A stretch of DNA of 64,000 nucleotides from an uncultured Amaricoccus sp. (lineage in GTDB: Bacteria; Pseudomonadota; Alphaproteobacteria; Rhodobacterales; Rhodobacteraceae): contig NZ_CALAGI010000142.1 in the NCBI RefSeq assembly GCF_937891315.1, positions 1 through 64,000 of the forward strand, written 5' to 3'. Positions 1-7,612 of this stretch are shown here, piece after piece (position 1 is the stretch's first letter; every line of letters begins with the position of its first letter). The notes under the pieces were generated by a model. That model did not search any database and had not been told where the DNA came from. It was given only the letters and a program-made list of their open reading frames with translations. Position numbers and translations under genes: made by a program.

Positions 1-269
1 CTGCGCGATTTCGAGGTTACGCGAAATCGTGACGGGCGTGCCCTGCCGGGGCTCGACCGTTTTCAACGGTCAAGCCGGGCACACCCGCCACGATTCAACC
101 CTCCCGGAGAAATCCCCACCCCTCGCGCCCTCCGCAGGCTTGCTGCGGGCGCGCGGACCGCGGGCGCGCCACTGGCGCCCCCCAAGGGCGGCCCGCGGAA
201 ACATCTCGATCCGAAGCGGTCAAGCGGATCTGGTATGACGCCCGACAGGAGGGGCGCGGGAGGCCGCGT
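1..269. other. Intergenic edge region with two hairpins
   Basis: I see no convincing gene here. A reading frame at 29-238 has no family resemblance and a composition typical of GC-rich spacer. Two inverted repeats stand out. An 8-bp stem (CGATTTCG at 6-13 with CGAAATCG at 22-29) could be the 3' hairpin of a gene left of the window. A second, GACCGTT-TTC-AACGGTC, lies at 55-71. Neither is followed by a T tract. The region is also downstream of the minus-strand hydrolase that ends at 270. Confidence 0.4.
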
Positions 270-1442
270 CTAGGCCAGTGCCGCGCGGGGAGGTGCGAGA
301 CTCGCGCGAACGGGCGTGTCCTCGGAGGCGAGCGCCCCGCTCAGCGCGCGGAGCGCACCGGGGCGATAGGCGGGATCCCGATGCCAGCGGCGCACGGTCG
401 CCTCGGCCAGATCCGCGACGTTCGCCGGGCCACCCCGCTCCGACGGAGCCAGCGCCAGCGCCCGATCGACGAGGCCGGCGTCGCGCCGGGTGGCGCGCAG
501 CGGACCCATGCAGTCGCGGCCGCGCCGCCAGCCCTCCATCGCCGCGGCGTCGAGCCCGAGCCCGACCGCCGCCGCGCCCTCGGCGATCCAGAGCAAGGCG
601 TCGTGCGACAGCGCCGTCACCTCGCCGCCGCCGCCGACCGAGCTATGGTCACCGGGAAACCAGCGTTGCAGATAGCGCGAATCGCCCGTTTCGGCGTTCA
701 GCGCGTCGAGATTGTCCCACAGCGTCGGCGGAAAGCTCCGGCGCCGCTCGTCGATCGCCACGGCGTGCCGCGCCGCGCCCACCCCCTTGGACAGCCGCGT
801 ATCGTGAAAGCGCAGCGAGCGGTTGAGGAGCGGCGCGAGCCGGAAGTCCCGCGGCACGCCGAGCGCGCCGACGGTATCCCAGATCCCCAGATAGCGCAGG
901 TCGAGCCGCGCGCCCGGCGTTCCATGCAGCCGCGTGCGCCACATCGCGTCGGCGGGGCTGGTCCAGACCGGCTGGCCGTGGCGCGCGCGAAAGGCGCAGG
1001 CCTCGACGCTGTCGGGATGCGCCTTCTCGGTCCGAGTCTGATAGAGCGTCAGCGCCTTCGGGATCAGCGCCGCGTTGCCCCGCGCGAGAATGCCGCAATT
1101 GCGGATGAGCCCGGCGAGGCTGCGTGCCATGTAGGCGCCGCGCGAGAAGCCGAAGAGATAGATCTCGTCGCCGGGCGCGTGGTTGAAGACCAGAAACCGG
1201 TAGGCTTCCTCGACCGTCGCCATCAGCCCCTGGCCGAACATGCCGCCGAGCGCGCGGTCGATGCCCCGCGCCAGCCGCCCGGTGCCGCGGCCCGAGCCGA
1301 CGCCGTCGAGGTGATAGACCACCTGCGCCACCCCGTCCCGCCCGACCGGCGTCACCGCCTGGGCGATCCGTACCACATTGGTCGGATACCGCTCGTCGAG
1401 CCGTTTCCAGGTTCCGTCACAGCAGATGACGATCCGCTTCAT
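270..1442 (-). CDS. DUF2235 alpha/beta-hydrolase-like protein
   Basis: Predicted 390-residue hydrolase of the DUF2235 family, which includes phospholipase effectors of type VI secretion as well as many orphan proteins. The protein opens with the family hallmark IVICCDGTW (residues 4-12). The nucleophile elbow is GFSRGAY with Ser100, and the likely partners are Asp189 (GIWDTVGALG) and His266 (PGDHSSVGGG). I start at the ATG at 1442 because the conserved beta strand begins there; a longer frame back to 1520 adds only low-complexity residues. There is no signal peptide, and no VgrG, PAAR or immunity-like neighbour, so a secretion role cannot be claimed. It is divergent from the next gene. The substrate is unknown. 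Confidence 0.85.
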   Translation of the reverse strand: MKRIVICCDGTWKRLDERYPTNVVRIAQAVTPVGRDGVAQVVYHLDGVGSGRGTGRLARGIDRALGGMFGQGLMATVEEAYRFLVFNHAPGDEIYLFGFSRGAYMARSLAGLIRNCGILARGNAALIPKALTLYQTRTEKAHPDSVEACAFRARHGQPVWTSPADAMWRTRLHGTPGARLDLRYLGIWDTVGALGVPRDFRLAPLLNRSLRFHDTRLSKGVGAARHAVAIDERRRSFPPTLWDNLDALNAETGDSRYLQRWFPGDHSSVGGGGEVTALSHDALLWIAEGAAAVGLGLDAAAMEGWRRGRDCMGPLRATRRDAGLVDRALALAPSERGGPANVADLAEATVRRWHRDPAYRPGALRALSGALASEDTPVRASLAPPRAALA

Positions 1443-1654
1443 GCGCCTGCCTCCGGACCGCCCCCTCGGGACGCCCTGGCGGGCGATCATCGTTGAATGT
1501 CTCGGGGAGTCGCGGCCCATGGGCGCGCGGGGGCCAAGGTAGCGGTGAATCCTTTACAAACAGCGACCGCATTCCACGCGCGGGCGCCTTTGCCTTCGCC
1601 GCCGCTTCGGCTAGCGTCGGCCGCGACCCGCCCCCAACAAGGATACCCCCCCCC

Positions 1655-2947
1655 ATGTCCGCGCTTTTCGCCCGTCTCGTCGCCATGATCGGCGCCGCCG
1701 CGATCCTGATGCGCCGCTGGGGTCGCGATACCGAAACGCCGGCGGTCGGGACGACGCCGTCGATCCCGGTCGCGCGAGCCCAGCGCATCCCGACGCTCAA
1801 GATGCCGACCGCGCGCGGCTGGGCGCCCGGCACCGCGCCCACGCCGGCACCGGGCCTCACGGTCGGCGCCTTCGCCGCCGGGTTGAAGCATCCGCGCTGG
1901 CTCCACGTCCTGCCGAACGGCGACGTTCTCGCCGCCGAGGCGCTGCTGGAGCCGGGACCGGTCCGCGGCGCCTTCGACTATGCGATGACCAGCACCATGC
2001 GCCGCGCCGCCGCGGTCGGCAAAAGCCCGAACCGGATCACGCTGCTGCGCGACGCCGATGGCGACGGCGTGGCCGAGACGCGCGAGACCTTTCTCGCCGA
2101 TCAGCGCCAGCCCTTCGGCATGGCCCTGATCGGCGAGACCTTCTATGTCGGCAATACCGACGGCGTCGTCGCCTTCGCCTACCAGCCGGGCGCGACGCGC
2201 CTCACCGGCGCGGGGCGCAAGATTTGCGACTTCAAGCCAGGTGGCCACTGGACGCGCAGCCTGCTGCCGAGCCCGGACGGCGCGAAGCTCTATGCCGGCG
2301 TCGGCTCGCTCAGCAACATCGCCGAGAAGGGATTCGAGGCCGAGGAAGGCCGCGCCGCGATCTACGAGATCGACCTCGCCGCCGGGGGTGCGCGCATTTT
2401 CGCGGCTGGCCTGCGCAATCCGGTCGGCCTTGCCTGGGAGCCGACGACCGGCGCGCTCTGGACCGTGGTCAACGAACGCGACGGTCTCGGCGACGAGACC
2501 CCGCCCGACTATCTCACCTCGGTCAGGGACGGTGGGTTCTATGGCTGGCCCTATTGCTACTGGGGCCGCACCGTGGATGACCGCGTAGCCCAGGATCCGG
2601 CCCTGGTGGCGACGGCGCTGACCCCGGACTACGCGCTCGGAGGCCATACCGCCTCGCTCGGCCTCTGCTGGTCGCCGGCGGGCACTCTGCCGGGCTATCC
2701 CGACGGCATGGTGATCGGCCAGCACGGATCCTGGAACCGCGCCAATCTCTCCGGCTATCGCGTGACTTTCGTGCCCTTCGAAAACGGCCGCCCCGCCGGC
2801 CCGCCACGCGACATCCTGACCGGTTTTCTCTCGCCGGACGAAAAGGCGTCCTACGGGCGGCCGGTGGGCGTGACCCTCGCGCCGGGTGGCGGCCTGCTCG
2901 TGGCCGACGACGTCGGTGACGTGGTCTGGCGCGTCACGGGCGCCTGA
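1655..2947 (+). CDS. L-sorbosone dehydrogenase-like PQQ/beta-propeller protein
   Basis: A 430-residue protein of the sorbosone dehydrogenase / soluble glucose dehydrogenase-like propeller family. Family features include the motif AAGLRNPVGLAWEP, NERDGLGDETPPDYL, GWPYCYWG, and QHGSWNR near the C terminus. Homologues oxidise aldoses or sorbosone in the periplasm with PQQ, or have unknown substrates. The N terminus (about residues 1-20) is hydrophobic and could be an uncleaved signal anchor; I see no clear cleavage site. The ATG at 1655 is chosen because an AAGGA lies about 12 bases upstream and the upstream in-frame extension is non-conserved. It converges on moaE with a 13-base gap. No PQQ biosynthesis genes are in the window, so the actual substrate is unknown. 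Confidence 0.82.
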   Translation: MSALFARLVAMIGAAAILMRRWGRDTETPAVGTTPSIPVARAQRIPTLKMPTARGWAPGTAPTPAPGLTVGAFAAGLKHPRWLHVLPNGDVLAAEALLEPGPVRGAFDYAMTSTMRRAAAVGKSPNRITLLRDADGDGVAETRETFLADQRQPFGMALIGETFYVGNTDGVVAFAYQPGATRLTGAGRKICDFKPGGHWTRSLLPSPDGAKLYAGVGSLSNIAEKGFEAEEGRAAIYEIDLAAGGARIFAAGLRNPVGLAWEPTTGALWTVVNERDGLGDETPPDYLTSVRDGGFYGWPYCYWGRTVDDRVAQDPALVATALTPDYALGGHTASLGLCWSPAGTLPGYPDGMVIGQHGSWNRANLSGYRVTFVPFENGRPAGPPRDILTGFLSPDEKASYGRPVGVTLAPGGGLLVADDVGDVVWRVTGA

Positions 2948-2960
2948 GCGGCGCCGATCG

Positions 2961-3422
2961 TCAGGCCGTGTCGCGCCGCCACCGCGCCAGGGCGGCTTCG
3001 TCGGCGTCGCGGGCATCGACCCAGGCACCGCCGGCCGCGGTCGTCTCCTTCTTCCAGAAGGGCGCGCGCGACTTCAGATAGTCCATCAGGAATTCCGCCG
3101 CCGCGAAGGCCTCGGCCCGATGGGCGGCGGCGGTCGCCACCATCATGATCTGCTCGCCCGGCGCCAGCGGTCCGTGCCGGTGCAGGATCAGACTCGCGCG
3201 AAGCGGCCAGCGCGCCAGCGCCTCGGCCTCGATCCCGACCAGTGCCTTCTCGGTCATCGCCGGATAATGTTCGAGTTCCATCCCGCGCAGCGCCGCGCCT
3301 TCGCCGAGGTCGCGCACGAGGCCGGTGAAGCTGACCAGCGCGCCGATGTCGTGGCGGCCGGCGCGCAAGGCCACCAACTCGGCCCCGAGGTCGAAATCGG
3401 CGCGCTGCACCCGGACGGCCAT
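2961..3422 (-). CDS. moaE: Molybdopterin synthase catalytic subunit MoaE
   Basis: MoaE (153 residues) transfers sulfur from the MoaD thiocarboxylate onto cyclic pyranopterin monophosphate to make molybdopterin, in the cytoplasm. Family features include GALVSFTGLVRD (28-39), the EHYPAMTE segment (51-58), AAAHRAEAF (98-106) and the lysine-bearing FLMDYLKSRAPFWKKE (111-126), where Lys117 and Lys124 are the candidate active-site lysines. Length is normal. It begins one base after the moaD stop codon, so the two subunits are almost certainly cotranscribed and translated together. The rest of the moa pathway is not in this window. Confidence 0.95.
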   Translation of the reverse strand: MAVRVQRADFDLGAELVALRAGRHDIGALVSFTGLVRDLGEGAALRGMELEHYPAMTEKALVGIEAEALARWPLRASLILHRHGPLAPGEQIMMVATAAAHRAEAFAAAEFLMDYLKSRAPFWKKETTAAGGAWVDARDADEAALARWRRDTA

Positions 3423-3423
3423 G

Positions 3424-3675
3424 TCAGCCGCCGGTCATCGGCGGAAAGAACGCCACCTCGCCGACCCCGGCCAGCGGCGCGGCGAGGTCGGCCAGTTCCT
3501 GGTCCAAAGCCACCCGCACCGCCGCCATGTCGGAGAAGGCGAGGGCGTAGCGTTCCTCCCGCCCACGCAGTTCCTCCACCAGGTCGGCGACCGTCGCCGC
3601 TCCGGTCTCCAGCGTCTCGGACGGTTCGCCGATCCGCTCGCGCAGCCAGGCGAAATAGAGCACGCGCAGGGTCAC
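3424..3675 (-). CDS. moaD: Molybdopterin synthase sulfur carrier subunit MoaD
   Basis: An 83-residue ubiquitin-like carrier that ends in the required Gly-Gly (PPMTGG), the C terminus that becomes a thiocarboxylate and delivers sulfur in molybdopterin synthase. It starts LRVLYFAWLRERIG, as MoaD proteins do. The start is a GTG at 3675 that overlaps the pgsA stop as GTGA, so translation is probably coupled. A longer open frame extends back to 3906 but overlaps pgsA and has no family resemblance, so it is rejected. MoaE follows after one base. Confidence 0.93.
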   Translation of the reverse strand: MTLRVLYFAWLRERIGEPSETLETGAATVADLVEELRGREERYALAFSDMAAVRVALDQELADLAAPLAGVGEVAFFPPMTGG

Positions 3676-4298
3676 CGATTGCGGTCCCGCAGGAACGGCA
3701 GCGCCTTCATCAGATAGTCGAGCCCGGTCAGCACGGTCAGCAGCCCGGCGACCCAGATCAACACCAGCCCGCCATTCTCGAGGAGCCAGCCGAGCCAGTC
3801 GTGAAACCAGGAACTCACCCAGAAGTGACCGTTGCGCCGGTCGTATTCGAAGACACCCGCCAGCAGTAGCGTCGGGATCGCCACCATCTGCGCCGTCGTC
3901 TTCCATTTGGCGAGATTGGTCACCTTGAGCTTGCCCGCCTTGGCGCCGAGGAACTCGCGCAGGCCGGAGACGAAAACTTCGCGCAGCAGGATGAAGGCGA
4001 CCGGAATCAGGATCAGCGATTTGATGCCCGACAGGCCGACGATAACCGACAGCGCGATCACCACCATCGCCTTGTCGGCGATCGGGTCCAGCATGCGGCC
4101 GAAGTTCGATTCCTGCCCCCAGGCGCGGGCGAGATTGCCGTCGATATAGTCGGTCAGGGCGGCGAGGATGAAGAGCGAGATGGCGACCCAGTCGGCGACC
4201 GGCCGGTCAAAGATGACATAGGCGAGTGCCACGCCCGGCGCTGCGAGCAGGCGGGTCACCGTCAGGATATTCGGTATGTTCCAGCGCATCGCTCGCAT
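3672..4298 (-). CDS. pgsA: CDP-diacylglycerol--glycerol-3-phosphate 3-phosphatidyltransferase
   Basis: PgsA makes phosphatidylglycerol phosphate, the committed step to phosphatidylglycerol and cardiolipin, in the inner membrane. The 208-residue protein shows the complete CDP-alcohol phosphatidyltransferase signature: Asp50, Asp53-Gly54, Ala57-Arg58, Gly67, Asp71 and Asp75, with the correct spacing. Several hydrophobic segments follow the NIPNILTVTRLL start. An alternative ATG lies three codons in (4289). It is preceded by uvrC (41-base gap) and overlaps moaD at its 3' end. This uvrC-pgsA-moaD-moaE order is, to my knowledge, common in Rhodobacterales. Confidence 0.95.
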   Translation of the reverse strand: MRAMRWNIPNILTVTRLLAAPGVALAYVIFDRPVADWVAISLFILAALTDYIDGNLARAWGQESNFGRMLDPIADKAMVVIALSVIVGLSGIKSLILIPVAFILLREVFVSGLREFLGAKAGKLKVTNLAKWKTTAQMVAIPTLLLAGVFEYDRRNGHFWVSSWFHDWLGWLLENGGLVLIWVAGLLTVLTGLDYLMKALPFLRDRNR

Positions 4299-4339
4299 CC
4301 AAGCCCGGGTCCGGCGGTCTCTCGGACATATGTAGTCCT

Positions 4340-6247
4340 TTAGCTCTCGCCATGGAAGAAGCCATAGATCTGCTCGGCCAGCGCATCCGAGATGCCGGGC
4401 GCCGCGCGCAGGTCCGACAAACCCGCCCGCGCCACCGCCTTGGCCGATCCGAAATGCGCGAGAAGCGCGCGCTTGCGGGCCGCGCCCACGCCCGGCACCT
4501 CGTCGAGCGGTGTCGCACGGGTCTGCGCGGCGCGCCTGGCCCGATGGGCGCCGATGGCGAAGCGATGCGCCTCGTCGCGCAGTCTTTGCACGAAATAGAG
4601 CACCGGATCGCGATGGCCGAGCGCGCGCGGGGGCTGGCCGGGACGGTGGAACTCCTCCTTGCCGGCGTCGCGGTCGACGCCCTTGGCGACGCCGATGATC
4701 TCGACATTCTCGATGCCGAGTTCCTCGAGCGCCACGGCGGCCGCCGACACCTGCCCGGAGCCGCCATCGATCAGCACGAGATCCGGCCAGGCGTCGCTCT
4801 CGCGGTCGGGATCCTCCTTGACCAGTCGGGCGAAGCGCCGGGTCAGCACCTCGCGCATCATGCCGAAATCGTCGCCCGGGGTGAGGTCGGTCGCGCGGAT
4901 GTTGAACTTGCGATACTGCGACTTCAGGAAACCCTCCGGCCCCGCGACGATCATGCCGCCGACCGCGTTGGTGCCCATGATATGACTGTTGTCATAGACC
5001 TCGATCCGCGCTGGCGCGCCGTCGAGCCCGAAGGCTTCGGCCAGACCTTCGAGCAGCGCGGTCTGGCTCGCGCTCTCGGCCATCCGTCTCGCCAGCGCCT
5101 CGCGCGCGTTGCGCGCGGCCTGCCCGACCAGCCGCGCCTTCTCGCCGCGCGCCGGCAGCGCGAGTTCGACCTTGCGACCGAGCCGCGCGGTCAGCGCCTG
5201 CGTCATCAGGTCGGCATTGTCCGGCGGATCGCTGAGCAGGATCAGCCGCGCCGGCGTCTTGTTGTCGTAGAACTGGCCGAGGAAGGCTTCGAGGATCTCG
5301 CCCGGCTCGGCGCCCGCGCCGGTGCGCGGGAAATAGGCCCGGTTGCCCCAGTTCTGATGCGCCCGGATGAAGAAGACCTGCACGCAGGCATGGCCCCCTT
5401 CCCGATGCAGGGCCACGACGTCCGCCTCCTCCACCCCTTCGGGATTGATGCCCTGGTTCGCCTGCACCGCCGTCAGCGCCCGGATGCGATCGCGCAGGGC
5501 GGCGGCGCGCTCGAATTCCATCGCCGCGCTCGCCTCGCCCATCGTGGCGGCCAATTGCTCCTGTACCCGGGTAGACTTGCCCGAGAGGAACAGCACCGCG
5601 TCCTCGACCAGCGCGCGATAGCCCGCCGCGTCGATCAGGCCGACGCAGGGCGCGCTGCAGCGCTTGATCTGATAGAGCAGGCAAGGTCGGGTGCGGCTCT
5701 CGAACATCGAGTCCGAGCAGTTGCGCAGGAGGAACGCCTTCTGCAGCTGGTTCAGTGTCCGGTTGACGCTGCCGGCCGAGGCGAAGGGCCCGAAATAGCG
5801 CCCCGGCTCCTTGCGCAGCCCGCGGTGCTTCTTGATCTGCGGGAAGGGATGGTCGTCGGCGACGAGAATGTTCGGAAAGCTCTTGTCGTCGCGCAGCAGC
5901 ACGTTATAGCGCGGCTTCAGTTGCTTGATGAGATTCTGCTCGAGCAGCAGCGCCTCGACCTCGGTCTCGGTGGTCAGGAACATCATCGAGCAGGTAAGGG
6001 CGATCATTCGCCCTATGCGCGAGTTTGGGCTGATGGGCTTGGTGTAGGCCGCGACGCGCTTCCGCAGGTTTCCCGCCTTGCCGACATACAGCACCTCGCC
6101 CTTGGCATCGAGCATGCGATAGACGCCCGGCCGGTCGTCGAGCCGCTGCCAGTAGTCGCGGATTACCGCGTGGCCGGCGCGGAGGGCCGCCGCGGGTTGA
6201 CCGTCCTCGTCGAAGGCATGCGTCCGGTCCTCGGTCTCGTCGCTCAT
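4340..6247 (-). CDS. uvrC: Excinuclease ABC subunit C
   Basis: UvrC (635 residues) makes the 3' and 5' incisions during UvrABC nucleotide excision repair. The GIY-YIG nuclease domain sits at the N terminus (GVYRMLDAKGEVLYVGKAGNLRKR). It is followed by the cysteine-containing RPCLLYQIKRCSAPCVG region, a UVR motif (AMEFERAAALRDRI), the RNase H-like C-terminal nuclease (IEVYDNSHIMGTNAVGGMIV, LVLIDGGSGQ) and a terminal helix-hairpin-helix pair (LDEVPGVGAARKRALLAHFG). Length is typical. I choose the ATG at 6247; an in-frame GTG three codons upstream (6256) is the alternative. The upstream region is unusually AT-rich for this window and should hold the promoter. Confidence 0.96.
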   Translation of the reverse strand: MSDETEDRTHAFDEDGQPAAALRAGHAVIRDYWQRLDDRPGVYRMLDAKGEVLYVGKAGNLRKRVAAYTKPISPNSRIGRMIALTCSMMFLTTETEVEALLLEQNLIKQLKPRYNVLLRDDKSFPNILVADDHPFPQIKKHRGLRKEPGRYFGPFASAGSVNRTLNQLQKAFLLRNCSDSMFESRTRPCLLYQIKRCSAPCVGLIDAAGYRALVEDAVLFLSGKSTRVQEQLAATMGEASAAMEFERAAALRDRIRALTAVQANQGINPEGVEEADVVALHREGGHACVQVFFIRAHQNWGNRAYFPRTGAGAEPGEILEAFLGQFYDNKTPARLILLSDPPDNADLMTQALTARLGRKVELALPARGEKARLVGQAARNAREALARRMAESASQTALLEGLAEAFGLDGAPARIEVYDNSHIMGTNAVGGMIVAGPEGFLKSQYRKFNIRATDLTPGDDFGMMREVLTRRFARLVKEDPDRESDAWPDLVLIDGGSGQVSAAAVALEELGIENVEIIGVAKGVDRDAGKEEFHRPGQPPRALGHRDPVLYFVQRLRDEAHRFAIGAHRARRAAQTRATPLDEVPGVGAARKRALLAHFGSAKAVARAGLSDLRAAPGISDALAEQIYGFFHGES

Positions 6248-6571
6248 CACGCCCACTCAATCAGAAGATGATTCCCGGTGCCGCTGCCTGTTCCCGGGCG
6301 GATTTTCAAGCGCAAAGCTGCCCACAGATTCTGTGCATAACTCTGTTGGCAAGTTTGATGGCTCACGGATTTCCTCAGTGAATTAAGCCTGTTTTCAGGT
6401 TTGCTCATTTTCTACGCAGATTTATAAGTCGCTGTTTTTGCACCACCTTTAAGGGTCTTGGCCATAAATTTCTGGAATCGTTGACAGAATCGACACGGAT
6501 TTGTGACGCCGCCCGCGGCGTGGAAAAGTCAAGCCAAGCCGGCCCGTTTCCGGCGCGATTGCCGGGCCGGT
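6248..6571. promoter_or_regulatory. AT-rich intergenic region upstream of uvrC with DnaA-box-like site and palindrome
   Basis: About 320 bases without a gene, clearly richer in A and T than the flanks between 6300 and 6500. It contains a 9-base match to the DnaA R-box consensus TTATNCACA (as TGTGCATAA on the plus strand, 6332-6340). This overlaps a perfect 13-base palindrome, CACAGA-T-TCTGTG (6323-6335). The site is about 85-92 bases before the uvrC start, so a role in uvrC regulation is as likely as any role in replication. There is only one box, so I do not call an origin. A TTGACA at 6481-6486 points away from uvrC and lacks an obvious partner. Confidence 0.4.
6323..6340. promoter_or_regulatory. 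Palindrome overlapping a DnaA-box-like 9-mer
   Basis: The sequence CACAGATTCTGTG (6323-6335) is a perfect inverted repeat around one central base. Its right arm runs into TGTGCATAA (6332-6340), whose complement TTATGCACA fits the DnaA box consensus. It could be an operator for uvrC or an isolated DnaA site; the sequence alone does not decide. Confidence 0.35.
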
Positions 6572-7360
6572 CTACTCGACGCCCAGCACATCGGGCGTCG
6601 CCCAGCCGAGATGCTGGCCGCCATCGACGCAGAGGAGCTGACCGGTCACCCCCGGCGCGTCGAGGAGGAAGCGCAGCGCCGCGCAGATCTCCGCCTCGCT
6701 CGCCCCGCGGCCCAGCACCGTCCGCGCCCGCTGGCTGGCGAAATGTCCGGGTGACTGGCGCCCTCCGATCAGAGTTGGCCCGGGCCCGATTCCATTTACG
6801 CGAACATGCGGCGCGAGCCCCTGCGCCGCCGTTCGCGTGAACACCCAGAGCGCGGCCTTGGCGATCGTATAGGTTGCAAATTCCGGCGTGAGCTTGCGCA
6901 CGCGCTGGTCGATCATGTTGACGACGCAGGCGCGGGCGACCGGCTCGCCCGCCGCGTCGCGCGCCGCCCGCGGCGCTTGCGCGGCGAAGGCCTGCGTGAG
7001 TTCGAACGGCGCGCGCAGGTTCGAGCCGATGTGCCGGTCCCAGCTTTCCCAGGTCGCGCTGGCGATCGTGTCATGCTCGAAGATCGAGGCGTTGTTGACG
7101 AGCACGGTCAGCGGCCGGCCGAGCGCCGCCGTCGTCCCCGGCACCAGGGCCGCCGTCTCCGCCCGGTCGAGCAGATCGGCCTCGACCACCACGGCCCGGA
7201 CCCCGAACCTCCGCGCTTCCTCGGCGACTGCCTCGGCGTCCGAGCGCCCGGAATGGCAATGGATCGCGACGTCGAGCCCGCGCGCGGCGAGGTCGAGCGC
7301 CATGGCCCGGCCGAGCCGCCGCGCCGCGCCGGTGACCAGCGCCGCCCCTCCCTCACTCAT
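6572..7360 (-). CDS. SDR-family oxidoreductase, probable dihydropteridine/pteridine reductase (FolM/PTR1-like)
   Basis: A 262-residue short-chain dehydrogenase. The NADPH site is TGAARRLGRAM (10-20), with the Arg-rich form seen in pteridine reductases, and the NNAS motif is at 89-92. The usual catalytic Ser is replaced by Asp151 (VVNMIDQ), with Tyr164 and Lys168. The Asp-Tyr spacing of 13 and Tyr-Lys spacing of 4 are those of PTR1 and FolM, where this Asp-Tyr-Lys triad reduces dihydro- and tetrahydropterins. The C terminus (PGPTLIGGRQSPGHF) also fits that group. It lies upstream of uvrC, separated by a long AT-rich spacer. I infer a role in pterin or folate reduction; the precise substrate is not proven. 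Confidence 0.85.
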   Translation of the reverse strand: MSEGGAALVTGAARRLGRAMALDLAARGLDVAIHCHSGRSDAEAVAEEARRFGVRAVVVEADLLDRAETAALVPGTTAALGRPLTVLVNNASIFEHDTIASATWESWDRHIGSNLRAPFELTQAFAAQAPRAARDAAGEPVARACVVNMIDQRVRKLTPEFATYTIAKAALWVFTRTAAQGLAPHVRVNGIGPGPTLIGGRQSPGHFASQRARTVLGRGASEAEICAALRFLLDAPGVTGQLLCVDGGQHLGWATPDVLGVE

Positions 7361-7425
7361 GCCGCGGCCATCTCCTCCGAACCAAGCCTAGCCTATAGAT
7401 GCGCCGGTCGCCGACGCGCAAGCCG

Positions 7426-7611
7426 TCACCCGCCGCAGCCGGGCGTCGCACAGGGCTGGCCGGCGATCTGATAGGCGCCGCAGCGCGGGCATTTCGCGGC
7501 CGTCTCGATCGCCCGGCTCTCCGGCTTGCGCGGTAACGCGCCGCGCAGCCAGCGGCTTGCCATCATCGCCAGCAGCCCGACCAGGATCAGCAGCAACAGC
7601 GCCTTGGTCAT
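7426..7611 (-). CDS. Small membrane-anchored zinc-ribbon protein
   Basis: A 61-residue protein with one N-terminal hydrophobic segment (residues 4-18) and a soluble tail. The tail carries four cysteines in a ribbon-like pattern (Cys41, Cys44, Cys54, Cys59) and should bind one zinc or other metal. I do not recognise a named family. It starts one base after the sppA stop codon and is very likely coexpressed with that membrane protease, so a structural or regulatory link to SppA is a reasonable guess but only inference. Hydrophobic start, cysteine spacing and tight linkage argue that it is a real gene despite its size. Confidence 0.72.
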   Translation of the reverse strand: MTKALLLLILVGLLAMMASRWLRGALPRKPESRAIETAAKCPRCGAYQIAGQPCATPGCGG

Positions 7612-7612
7612 C

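Noticed and set aside
6248..6571. Chromosomal replication origin
   Set aside because: Only one DnaA-box-like site is visible, and the usual neighbours of alphaproteobacterial origins (hemE, dnaA, parAB, rpmH) are absent.
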